The position numbers and the translations under genes are program-made. Source: CAYPUG01 sp964413905 (GTDB lineage Bacteria > Chloroflexota > Anaerolineae > JAADDB01). From it: DNA of 12,577 nucleotides. The stretch lies in the NCBI GenBank assembly GCA_964413905.1, contig CAYPUG010000077.1, positions 1 to 12,577 of the forward strand. Direction: 5' to 3'. Below are positions 6,462 to 12,577 of this stretch, in pieces (the first letter of the stretch is position 1; every line of letters starts with the position of its first letter). The notes under the pieces were generated by a model. The model was not told where the DNA came from. It did no database searches and saw only the letters and a list, made by a program, of their open reading frames with translations.

Positions 6462-7184
6462 CTAAGATGTCGGTGTTGGAGTAGGTGTGGGGGTATTCAT
6501 CGGAATGATGAGCACATCCCCCACGTGAATGATGGATGAGGGTGTGAGACCGTTCGCCTTCAACAAGGCGCGCACGGGAATACCGAAGGCCTTGGCAATG
6601 CTCTCCGGCGTATCGCCGGGTTGAACCACGTACTTGCGAGCCGGTGGCACAGGTGTTGGGGTGACGGTGGGTGTCGGTGTCGGAGTCGTTGTCGGCGTAG
6701 GCGTCACTGTGGGCGTCATGGTAGGCGTGTAAGTTGGCGTGTAGGTAAAGGTCGGGGTCGGGGAAGGGATAATCACCAGAGCCAGAGGTGTCAATTCGGG
6801 CATCAAAAACTCGGTCCGCTCACGCACATGCGCAGCCGCACTTTGCAGAATTTTACCCGGACGCCAATCGCCGCGCAGGGAAAGGCCAAAGAGGGTGAAG
6901 AGCAGGAGCATGGAGATATAGAAACGCCGCGTGCGATAGAACGGACGAGGCCGCAGGGTTCGCCCACACGAAGGACACACCCGGAGACGTGCGTCCGCCT
7001 TGTACCCGCAATACCGACAGGTAATGGTCTGGCGTCCCTGGGGTAGTTTACTCCCGCATACCGGGCACACGCGAACCCCCGCGGGAACGATAGAACCACA
7101 GCGGGGACATGTAACCCGGTGTCCGGATGGTAAAGGCCTGGTGCGAATCCCTGCGGCCATCGAAGTCCCTTTAAGCCGGATCAT
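6462..7184 (-). CDS. Zinc-ribbon / LysM single-pass membrane protein with Thr-Pro linker
   Basis: The 240-aa protein carries two zinc ribbons at the N-terminus (Cys26, 29, 40, 43 and Cys56, 59, 70, 73). A basic stretch RPFYRTRR and a membrane segment (about 88-103) follow. Then come a 40-residue linker of Thr-Pro repeats (141-180) and one LysM domain (184-228, YVVQPGDTPESIAKAFGIPV ... HVGDVLIIP), ending in a TP tail. Basic residues before the membrane segment put the zinc ribbons inside and LysM outside, where LysM would bind peptidoglycan or a related glycan. The ATG at 7184 overlaps the ilvE stop (ATGA) but has no clear ribosome site. ATG 7160, with AAAGGG 6 nt before it, is an equally good start. 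The molecular role is unknown. Confidence 0.85.
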   Translation of the reverse strand: MIRLKGTSMAAGIRTRPLPSGHRVTCPRCGSIVPAGVRVCPVCGSKLPQGRQTITCRYCGYKADARLRVCPSCGRTLRPRPFYRTRRFYISMLLLFTLFGLSLRGDWRPGKILQSAAAHVRERTEFLMPELTPLALVIIPSPTPTFTYTPTYTPTMTPTVTPTPTTTPTPTPTVTPTPVPPARKYVVQPGDTPESIAKAFGIPVRALLKANGLTPSSIIHVGDVLIIPMNTPTPTPTPTS

Positions 7185-8104
7185 TCATACACATACCGGA
7201 GCCAACCATGCCGATCGGGTTTTTCGCCCTTTGTGATGGCGAAGAATTCTTCCTGCAAGGCCTTGGTGATAGGCCCACGTCCGCCGTTGCCGATAGGAAT
7301 CCGATCCACGGAGCGGATGGGCGTCACCTCGGCTGCGGTGCCGCAGAAGAAGAGTTCGTCCGCGTTGTAAAGCATGTCCCGGCTGATGGGATGTTCATAC
7401 ACTTCAATGCCCATGTCCCGCGCCAGGGTCATAATGCTGTCACGGGTGATGCCCGCGAGGATGGACTGGGATACGGGTGGGGTGTAGAGTTTGCCGTCCT
7501 TCACCATGAAGATATTCTCACCACTTCCCTCAGCGACATACCCGTACACGTCTAACACGATGGCCTCATGGTATCCCAAGTCATGGGCTTCCATCGCCGA
7601 GAACTGAGAATTCACGTATTGACCGCCGATCTTGGCCACCGACGCCGCGGTCCCCGGTGCGTAGCGCCGCCAGGTGCTCACCATGACATCCACACCTTTG
7701 GTCAGGGCTTCCTCGCCCAAGTAGGTGCCCCACGGCACCGTGCCGATGATGACTTGCACGGGACACGTGCGGCCGTCCAAACCCAGGCGATCGTAGCCCC
7801 GAAAGGCCAAAGGTCGAATGTAACAGGCATCTAACTTATTCTTGGCGATCGTATCAACCACTGCCTGTTCCAACTCCTCCACCGTGTACGGCAGGTCAAT
7901 GCGCATAATGCGAGCACTGTTGACAAAGCGAACCATATGCTCGTGTAGCCGGAACACGGCCGGCCCTTTGGGGGTTTGGTACGCGCGAATGCCCTCGAAT
8001 ACGCTGGTCCCATAGTGCAGAGCATGAGCAAATACATGAACCTTTGCTTCATCCCAGGGGACAAATTCACCGTCCATCCACATCCAATCGGCTCGCATAG
8101 GCAT
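7181..8104 (-). CDS. ilvE: Branched-chain amino acid aminotransferase
   Basis: The 307-aa PLP enzyme of fold type IV transfers amino groups between glutamate and the 2-oxo acids of leucine, isoleucine and valine. It has the expected length. Visible family blocks are HALHYGTSVFEGIRAY (28-42), the PLP-binding Lys158 in AKIGGQYVNS, LDVYGYVAEGSGENIFMVKD, ITRDSIMTLARDMGIEV, and FFCGTAAEVTPIRSVD near the phosphate site. The ATG at 8104 follows AGGAGGAT (8111-8118) by 6 nt; a second Met lies at codon 3. It is the first gene of a probable operon with the zinc-ribbon/LysM gene and the acyl-CoA dehydrogenase. The strong match to the group I branched-chain type makes D-amino acid transaminase or aminodeoxychorismate lyase unlikely. 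Confidence 0.96.
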   Translation of the reverse strand: MPMRADWMWMDGEFVPWDEAKVHVFAHALHYGTSVFEGIRAYQTPKGPAVFRLHEHMVRFVNSARIMRIDLPYTVEELEQAVVDTIAKNKLDACYIRPLAFRGYDRLGLDGRTCPVQVIIGTVPWGTYLGEEALTKGVDVMVSTWRRYAPGTAASVAKIGGQYVNSQFSAMEAHDLGYHEAIVLDVYGYVAEGSGENIFMVKDGKLYTPPVSQSILAGITRDSIMTLARDMGIEVYEHPISRDMLYNADELFFCGTAAEVTPIRSVDRIPIGNGGRGPITKALQEEFFAITKGEKPDRHGWLRYVYE

Positions 8105-8158
8105 GATGACATCCTCCTAAATGGTGGGGTTGCACGTATCACGTTCTATAAGGCCATT

Positions 8159-8178
8159 ACACCGAAGAAGCACGGTGT
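8159..8178. other. Small hairpin in the ilvE leader
   Basis: ACACCG (8159-8164) and CGGTGT (8173-8178) pair around an 8-nt loop. It lies in the predicted 5' leader of ilvE, about 55-75 nt before the start codon. No T-box, leader peptide or other known control element is recognised. Confidence 0.3.
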
Positions 8179-8212
8179 CCACCGGTGCAATGGGCTCCAC
8201 ATCGATGTCTTC

Positions 8213-8241
8213 ATTATCCTCCATCTAAGCGGCATAGGCAA
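8213..8241 (-). promoter_or_regulatory. Predicted promoter of ilvE and following genes
   Basis: On the minus strand TTGCCT (-35, 8241-8236, four of six) and GATAAT (-10, 8218-8213, five of six) are separated by 17 bp. Transcription would begin near 8206, about 100 nt before the ilvE ATG. Confidence 0.45.
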
Positions 8242-8336
8242 GTCGGTGATGCCCTGCGATAGAGCTTTGCAGAGATCTTGCACTGATTGACTGACATATC
8301 GCGTTTCATGGACCTCGGCGCCAATAAGACGTACAG

Positions 8337-8378
8337 GGGCAAACGGGTAGGCGACGGCATTGCCGCCGTCTACCCGAC
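8337..8378 (-). repeat. Palindromic intergenic repeat, copy B
   Basis: This 42-bp element matches copy A (1822-1878) at 38 positions, in inverted orientation, once the 15-bp duplication of copy A is removed. Its arms GGGTAG (8345-8350) and CTACCC (8370-8375), with inner GACGGC and GCCG, close an ATT loop. Stem mismatches differ from those of copy A, but the fold is kept. The shared tail reads GGGCAAAC on the plus strand (8337-8344). Confidence 0.75.
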
Positions 8379-8469
8379 TAGCCCTACGATAGGCCTTGGT
8401 TTCCGGAGGAATGCCTTCCTCGATTATGGAGGAGATGTACCCGCGCCGAGGATGAAAAGCCGTTTACCT

Positions 8470-9006
8470 TTACAATCGAGATTTGAGTTGAGCAAGGCAC
8501 CGGGGACAAAAGTCCTCCCCCTTCGCGTCCACGCCCGCGATGCTGTTGGAAAAAGTCATCACACAGGAGGGGTCCGGACAATGCTCTAGCCCGTAGAGAT
8601 GGCCCATTTCGTGGATAACCTCCTTGCGCACTCGCGAGAGGAAGAGGGAGGGGTTCGGGGGGCGGCCGTAAAACTCAGGACGTAACCGGGCCACACTAAC
8701 AATCGCTTCCTGCCCGTTGAGAACTGCCTGGCCAAACACAAAATTCAAGCCGGGGGCGAACAGGTCCAATTCGGTCACTGCCATCACCTTTTCTACCCCG
8801 CGCGGGCTCAACAAGCGAAGGTAACCCAAGATAACATCGCTACGATATTGCCGTCGACGGGGGTCATATGCGCTCTCCGGCACGGCCAAGGGCTCTTCAA
8901 TGTAACAAACGGCCTGAAAGTAACGTTCCACGGCGTCGCACGCGGCCCCCAACACGTCTATGTCCACCGGTTCTACGGATACCACCAACACTTTGTGATA
9001 GTGCAT
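8470..9006 (-). CDS. amzA: Archaemetzincin-type zinc metalloprotease
   Basis: The 178-aa protein carries the metzincin motif HEMGHLYGLEHC (132-143), with His132, His136 and His142 as zinc ligands and Glu133 as the base. The archaemetzincin-specific Cys pattern follows: Cys143, Cys148, Met150 (Met-turn), and Cys167-PR-Cys170, likely a second zinc site. DLFAPGLNFVFGQA (81-94) is another block typical of this family. Length is close to known members, and no signal peptide is present, so it should be cytoplasmic. The ATG at 9006 follows a GGGGTGGGG site, 12 bp after the FecR-type gene. Substrates of archaemetzincins are poorly known. They are common in archaea and scattered in bacteria. It is probably the last gene of its transcript. 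Confidence 0.93.
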   Translation of the reverse strand: MHYHKVLVVSVEPVDIDVLGAACDAVERYFQAVCYIEEPLAVPESAYDPRRRQYRSDVILGYLRLLSPRGVEKVMAVTELDLFAPGLNFVFGQAVLNGQEAIVSVARLRPEFYGRPPNPSLFLSRVRKEVIHEMGHLYGLEHCPDPSCVMTFSNSIAGVDAKGEDFCPRCLAQLKSRL

Positions 9007-9018
9007 TGCCCCACCCCT

Positions 9019-10293
9019 TTACTTCGCAAAGAGTCCCACTTCCGCCACCATGGACTCATAATTGTGTCCCGACGCGTAAATCCGAATGGAATGGAGCACG
9101 GCCGGCCGCGTGCCCGCTTGTTCCCACAGGGAGACTAAATTGGGAGATTCATACGGCCACCATACATAAGGTGGGATCTTCTCACCGTTTACCAGGGGCC
9201 ACCCACGGATGGTGGGATCCCGGAAGTAAAAACCATGGACCCAGAATTGGTCCTTACCGTATACATCTGTGTAATCGATGCGCACCATAAGCGGGTATTC
9301 GGACCCCATCATGCCCCCGCCGGGCAGGCTTTGATATAACAGCCGTACGTCCATGCGCAAGATCAGGGTATCCACATCCCGCACATCTTGTTCCAACTTC
9401 TGTTCAATCCACACTTCCGTATGGACCCCCTCCTCCGCGCGCCGGCTAAAGCGCACCGCACGACGCCCGCCAATGTCCACCACGGAGACCGTGCCCGACG
9501 CGACGACCTCGGGTTGCAGGAAGCCCACGTCCCAGGCCACTTCCAACGGTTCGGTGAAATTACCGTTCCTCACCAAGTTACGCTCGGCCGAGACGGGCGA
9601 TTGGGGCGGTTGAGTCAACGGAACCCAAGTGCGTTGTCCTTCACGCACAGTGACCGCGAGCCCACGGGCTTCTACCTGAACACGTCCCTGGCGAACGGTC
9701 ACATCCATGCCCCGGTTGCTCACGAAAACGGAAAACGATGCATCGCTGGCTTGCACGTGGCCGTGAGGTGTATCTACCATGGTCATCAAATTGCGGTCGG
9801 GGAATCGGCCACTCACCACCCGCACACGTCCTTGCTCCACCCACACAGAAAGCCGACCCGGATCAGGGCTCCACCGGGGAAATCGGGGGTAACGCGCCCG
9901 CAGCAAACGCACTTCGGTGTTTGGGTACATGAGAATGCTGGCCACTTCTTGCTGCATAGGGGGCAAGGTTTTCGCGTACACGGTGATGATGGCCGAAGAC
10001 GCGTCATCCGTACGGACGGTCATGCCCGGATCCAGATCATGCGGCTTGGTCAGCGCGGTCAACTCCGGACGGCCGGGAAGTTCCAGCAAGGCGGTGCCCC
10101 ACAAGGACTGAGCCGCGACATCCAACCCGCGGGTGGCGTGGAGAACAAACGCGCGAGCCCCCGCGGGAATACCCACCGCCAACGCGATGCACAGAAAAAA
10201 GGAGAGCAGCATAATGAACCACGCGACCCGCTCCGGGTTACGCTGCCAGATACCGGCCAGACCTTTCGCTTCAGTGCTCATGGTCGTGTTCAT
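9019..10293 (-). CDS. FecR-domain membrane-anchored protein with C-terminal carbohydrate-binding-like domain
   Basis: With the ATG at 10293 the protein has 424 residues. One membrane anchor lies at about 23-45 (VAWFIMLLSFFLCIALAV). A FecR-like beta-region spans about 90-224 (MVDTPHGHVQASDASFSVFV, then MDVTVRQGRVQVEARG and VREGQRTWVPL). A C-terminal beta-rich domain of about 185 residues begins NLVRNGNFTEPLEVAWDV and resembles the opening of CBM4/9 or galactose-binding-like domains. The bulk is probably outside the membrane. The classical FecR works with an ECF sigma factor, but none is in view. The start is uncertain: an in-frame GTG at 10350 would give a basic extension lying wholly inside the TPR gene and is doubted, and ATG 10281 is another choice. 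All overlap the 3' end of the TPR gene, implying coupled translation. Confidence 0.82.
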   Translation of the reverse strand: MNTTMSTEAKGLAGIWQRNPERVAWFIMLLSFFLCIALAVGIPAGARAFVLHATRGLDVAAQSLWGTALLELPGRPELTALTKPHDLDPGMTVRTDDASSAIITVYAKTLPPMQQEVASILMYPNTEVRLLRARYPRFPRWSPDPGRLSVWVEQGRVRVVSGRFPDRNLMTMVDTPHGHVQASDASFSVFVSNRGMDVTVRQGRVQVEARGLAVTVREGQRTWVPLTQPPQSPVSAERNLVRNGNFTEPLEVAWDVGFLQPEVVASGTVSVVDIGGRRAVRFSRRAEEGVHTEVWIEQKLEQDVRDVDTLILRMDVRLLYQSLPGGGMMGSEYPLMVRIDYTDVYGKDQFWVHGFYFRDPTIRGWPLVNGEKIPPYVWWPYESPNLVSLWEQAGTRPAVLHSIRIYASGHNYESMVAEVGLFAK

Positions 10294-10897
10294 GGTACTC
10301 GTTCTGTCCGTCGTCCCCCTCCTGCGCCTTACCCTGTGCGGCTTCGGCACTTAAGCGGGCTTGTAGAGTACGGACATAGTGGGCCGCGTCCCTGTCCTCC
10401 GGATTCACCTCCAAGGCCCGCTGAAAATGGGCCAATGCGGATGGCAAATCGCCCCGGTGCATATAGATAAGGCCCAAGTTGTAATCCACGTGGGGCGCCT
10501 TGGGATCGGCCGCCAACGCCTTCTTGAACGCCTCGATGGCCGCTTCCTGGCGCTCCGGAGAAGCGTGTTCCACATGGCCCAGGTAAGCAGCCGCGAGGTT
10601 CGTCCACACCATGGGGTTGTCCGGTGCCTGCTCGGCCGCCTCCTCCAGGATCGGGATGGCGTCCTGGAAACGTCCCTGGAGGATGTACGCGCCGCCCAGG
10701 TTAATCTTGACTTCGACGTTTTCCGGGTCAAGGTAATATGCCTTCTCAAGTAAAGGAGCCGCTTCCTGTACACGGCGTTGTGCCAGCAGTTTCGCCCCTT
10801 CGTTGAGCAACCGATAGAATTCCCGCCGAGGATCTTCTGCCGTGGCCGGCGGCGTGCCGCCCTTCGACGTTCCTTCGTCCTTCTGCTCTTCGGTCAT
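10271..10897 (-). CDS. TPR-repeat protein with His-rich tail
   Basis: This 208-aa protein appears cytoplasmic and has about four tetratricopeptide repeats between residues 26 and 170. Clear units include EAAPLLEKAYYLDPENVEVK, INLGGAYILQGRFQDAIPIL, and VDYNLGLIYMHRGDLPSALA followed by HFQRALEVNPED. TPRs bind other proteins. The C-terminus ends YHEHDHEH, which could bind metal. Two ATGs stand in a row (10900 and 10897). GGGAGG lies only 1 nt before the first, so the second is preferred. The gene follows the AEC permease by about 60 bp, and its 3' end contains the possible starts of the FecR-type gene. A link between its His tail and the downstream metalloprotease is only a guess. Confidence 0.88.
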   Translation of the reverse strand: MTEEQKDEGTSKGGTPPATAEDPRREFYRLLNEGAKLLAQRRVQEAAPLLEKAYYLDPENVEVKINLGGAYILQGRFQDAIPILEEAAEQAPDNPMVWTNLAAAYLGHVEHASPERQEAAIEAFKKALAADPKAPHVDYNLGLIYMHRGDLPSALAHFQRALEVNPEDRDAAHYVRTLQARLSAEAAQGKAQEGDDGQNEYHEHDHEH

Positions 10898-10958
10898 CAT
10901 ACCTCCCTCACAAAAGTTCCCCTAGAACCTTACGCACACATCTTACATCTTTCCTTCT

Positions 10959-11879
10959 TCACCTCAAAATGAACACTTTGACCAGCGTTAAGACGGTGGT
11001 CAGCGTAATGAGGCTGAACACGGTGGTCGTGAAGACGACTTCCGCGACATATTCCGGCTCACAATCGAATTCTGTCGCCAGTACGGTGCTCATTACCGCG
11101 GTGGGAACGCTGCTTTGTACAATGGCAACGGCTTGCATCAAACCGTGAAAACCGACCAACAAGGAGATGCCCCAGGCAACGATGGGACCCACGGTTAACT
11201 TAATCAGGCTGATGGGCAGGACGCGGCGCCAATGAATGCGGGTACCCAAGTGTCCGAGGTGGTATCCCAGGATAATTAACATCGCCGGCACCGCTGCTTG
11301 TCCACTTAATGACACAGCCTTCAACAGGGGCTCGGGAATGGACACATGCGCACCATTGGCAATCAACGCGAACACCGTCGCGTACACCAAGGGAGTCTTC
11401 ATGACATTCCGCAATGCTTCTGCAGGACGCGCCCGTCCCGCAGAGACAATGTACACGCCTACACTGTTCGCCAAGGTGGAGTTGATAACGAAGTAAAGGA
11501 CCGCAATCTGCAAGCCGGGCAATCCAAAGGCAAACTGATTTAAGGGCAGTCCGTAGTTCCCCGTGTTGTTATTAATCAGCGTCAACACCGAAGCGCTGGT
11601 CATGGTGCGGTGATGACCGGAGAAGCGGGAGATGAAGACGCCCAATCCCCCCATAATGAATGCCACCAACAGTGCAAACACGACGGCCCGTATGGGATGC
11701 ATAGCGTTCAAGTCTAGGGAATACAAACTGGTAAAGGCCAAACAGGGGGAAAAAATGTAGAAGACCGGCCGGGAAAGGCCGGAAATGTCAAACCCTACGA
11801 GGCGTTGTAACACGATGCCCATGCCCACCACCAAGAACACGGGCAGAACCACATTCCAGAGGACGGATAATACGGGCAC
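10959..11879 (-). CDS. AEC-family permease (auxin efflux carrier-like)
   Basis: The protein has about ten hydrophobic segments over 306 residues, the normal size and layout of the AEC (MdcF/YfdV-like) family. The first is VLSVLWNVVLPVFLVVGMGI. A hallmark is NNNTGNYGLPL (103-113), followed by a long hydrophobic stretch LYFVINSTLANSVGVYIVS; the C-terminal half begins near 190. These permeases move organic anions or related small molecules out of or into the cell; the substrate here cannot be read. The open frame extends to ATG 11993, but that part overlaps the upstream gene and is not AEC-like. GTG 11879, preceded by GGAAGAG and just after the upstream stop, starts the protein where family members start; ATG 11897 is an alternative. 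No substrate clue comes from the neighbours. Confidence 0.9.
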   Translation of the reverse strand: MPVLSVLWNVVLPVFLVVGMGIVLQRLVGFDISGLSRPVFYIFSPCLAFTSLYSLDLNAMHPIRAVVFALLVAFIMGGLGVFISRFSGHHRTMTSASVLTLINNNTGNYGLPLNQFAFGLPGLQIAVLYFVINSTLANSVGVYIVSAGRARPAEALRNVMKTPLVYATVFALIANGAHVSIPEPLLKAVSLSGQAAVPAMLIILGYHLGHLGTRIHWRRVLPISLIKLTVGPIVAWGISLLVGFHGLMQAVAIVQSSVPTAVMSTVLATEFDCEPEYVAEVVFTTTVFSLITLTTVLTLVKVFILR

Positions 11880-11883
11880 CGGC

Positions 11884-12198
11884 TCACTCTTCCACATCCA
11901 TGTTGGTGAAAAAGTGGTACGAATCCAACACAGGCACGAAGTATTCAATCGCGTACTGCTCCGGCATTCCGTAGGGTTCGAGCAGGTCTTCAACCAGCCC
12001 CTCCACGAATTCAGCCAGAGCGTCCTCCTCCCATCCGGTCATGATCTCATCCCACAGGATCAACGTGCCGAACACCCCATCCGAAGTGAAATGTAAATCC
12101 AGTTTCCCTATACTGGTCGATGTATCCCCTTGAGTAGTGTACAGGGCGAACTGTTCGGAATGGGGTGTTCGCACTAAGCGGCGTAATTTAAGAGGCAT
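11884..12198 (-). CDS. Small acidic protein of unknown function
   Basis: No family is recognised for this 104-aa protein. The N-terminus is basic (MPLKLRRLVR), the middle is beta-like (SIGKLDLHFTSDGVFGTLIL), and the rest is acidic and probably helical (GWEEDALAEFVEGLVEDLL). No membrane segment is seen. The ATG at 12198 has a clear GGGGAGGA site 7 nt upstream. It lies 26 bp after the HEAT-repeat gene and 4 bp before the preferred AEC permease start, so it is very likely a real gene in that operon. Residues 49-59 (WDEIMTGWEED) match eight of eleven positions in the HEAT-like protein at 4457-5137. Confidence 0.75.
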   Translation of the reverse strand: MPLKLRRLVRTPHSEQFALYTTQGDTSTSIGKLDLHFTSDGVFGTLILWDEIMTGWEEDALAEFVEGLVEDLLEPYGMPEQYAIEYFVPVLDSYHFFTNMDVEE

Positions 12199-12224
12199 AG
12201 GTGTTCCTCCCCGGTACGGATGCG

Positions 12225-12577
12225 TTATGGTTCTACGTCGTCAATGTCAAGGTCTACAAAGTCCGCATCCCCAAAGTCGAACATGGGGAAATCATCCAAA
12301 TCGCGAAAGAAGCGCAATTCATCCAGAGCCTCTTCGGCCGCGAGGGACACGCTCTCGTCCCCCGCGTCCGCCAACTGGAGCAAGATGCGTTCGGCTTCAG
12401 GCCCCCCAATGCGACCTAACGCCTCAATCGCGGCCAAACGCACATCCATGTCCTCGTCCTCAACAAGTAAGCGCAACGTCGGAATGGCGTCCAGAAGTTC
12501 CAACTCCCCCGCGGCCAAGGCAGCCTCATAACGCAATTCCGGTTCAGGGCTCTCCAACTCGGCCAGGACCAAAGGCC
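12225..12577 (-). CDS. HEAT-repeat protein with very acidic tail (5' end outside window)
   Basis: The reading frame is open to the window edge (codons Pro-Leu-Val-Leu-Ala-Glu), so the start is outside. About 117 residues are visible. They contain three HEAT-like helical pairs, such as ELRYEAALAAGELELLDAIP, MDVRLAAIEALGRIGGPEAE and ESVSLAAEEALDEL, as in PBS-lyase/HEAT scaffolds. The C-terminal 25 residues are rich in Asp and aromatic residues (DLDDFPMFDFGDADFVDLD). It is probably cytoplasmic and protein-binding. A TTG at 12572 could be called as a start, but the repeat continues through it. It heads the visible part of the operon with the small acidic protein and the permease. Confidence 0.85.
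   Translation of the reverse strand, partial: PLVLAELESPEPELRYEAALAAGELELLDAIPTLRLLVEDEDMDVRLAAIEALGRIGGPEAERILLQLADAGDESVSLAAEEALDELRFFRDLDDFPMFDFGDADFVDLDIDDVEP

Larger units (their letters stand above)
8105..8469. other. 365-bp non-coding gap between archaemetzincin and ilvE
   Basis: No convincing gene is seen on either strand. The right half holds palindromic repeat copy B and a small inverted repeat GAGGAA-TGCC-TTCCTC (8406-8421) just after the archaemetzincin gene. The left half holds the predicted ilvE promoter and its leader. The archaemetzincin gene and ilvE point the same way, so the gap probably contains the end of one transcript and the start of the next. Confidence 0.6.

Noticed and set aside
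6655..6770. Low-complexity DNA as an independent repeat element
   Set aside because: It simply encodes the Thr-Pro linker of the zinc-ribbon/LysM protein.
8287..8589. 100-aa open frame on the plus strand across the archaemetzincin 3' end
   Set aside because: It reads through palindromic repeat B and the antisense of the Cys-rich end of archaemetzincin, with no ribosome site or recognisable fold.
9388..10470. 360-aa open frame on the plus strand
   Set aside because: It lies fully opposite the FecR-type and TPR genes, whose domains are clear. Its composition (rich in His, Arg, Pro, Gly) is that of an antisense shadow.
11880..11993. N-terminal 38-residue extension of the AEC permease
   Set aside because: It overlaps the upstream gene, is Cys/Ser/Thr-rich and unlike AEC N-termini; the GTG at 11879 fits the family better.

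Overview
The window looks like the chromosome of a bacterium, most probably a member of the Chloroflexota (Anaerolineae- or Ardenticatenia-like). The clues are indirect. One membrane protein joins zinc ribbons to a LysM domain through a long Thr-Pro-rich linker. There is a LuxR-type DNA-binding domain fused to an exported Kelch propeller, a FecR-domain anchor protein and a bacterial archaemetzincin, and rpoB stands apart from the ribosomal stalk genes. Base composition is moderately GC-rich by eye. No rRNA, tRNA, CRISPR array or intact insertion sequence was seen, so the assignment rests on gene content alone.

Left part (1-3098): the first 473 codons of rpoB run leftward off the edge and include an intact rifampicin-binding region. 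Its roughly 500-bp upstream region holds a promoter (TTGACA-17-TATCCT), a leader of about 225 nt with two hairpins (one terminator-like), a palindromic repeat, and a strong divergent promoter (TTGACA-17-TAAAAT). That second promoter serves an intact 317-aa tyrosine-recombinase-fold protein in which the catalytic tyrosine and several other active-site residues are replaced. A 38-bp tandem repeat separates this gene from its convergent neighbour.

Middle part (3099-8104, all minus strand): ilvE, a zinc-ribbon/LysM membrane protein (4-bp overlap with ilvE) and an acyl-CoA dehydrogenase probably form one operon behind a recognisable ilvE promoter. A 15-bp perfect inverted repeat follows. Then come a HEAT-like repeat protein and, coupled to it by a GTGA overlap, a membrane-tethered LuxR-HTH/Kelch protein that looks like a one-component transmembrane regulator.

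Right part (8470-12577, all minus strand): a 5'-truncated acidic HEAT-repeat protein, a small unrecognised acidic protein, an AEC-family permease, a TPR protein with a His-rich tail, a FecR-domain anchored protein and an archaemetzincin follow one another with short gaps or overlaps and may be one transcription unit. A copy of the palindromic repeat seen upstream of rpoB lies in the 365-bp gap between this unit and ilvE.

The observations most worth following are the inactive integrase-like protein facing rpoB, the HEAT plus LuxR-Kelch pair, the TPR-FecR-archaemetzincin cluster, the dispersed palindromic repeat, and a shared W-x-E-x-M-x-G-W-E-E-D peptide in two otherwise unlike proteins.
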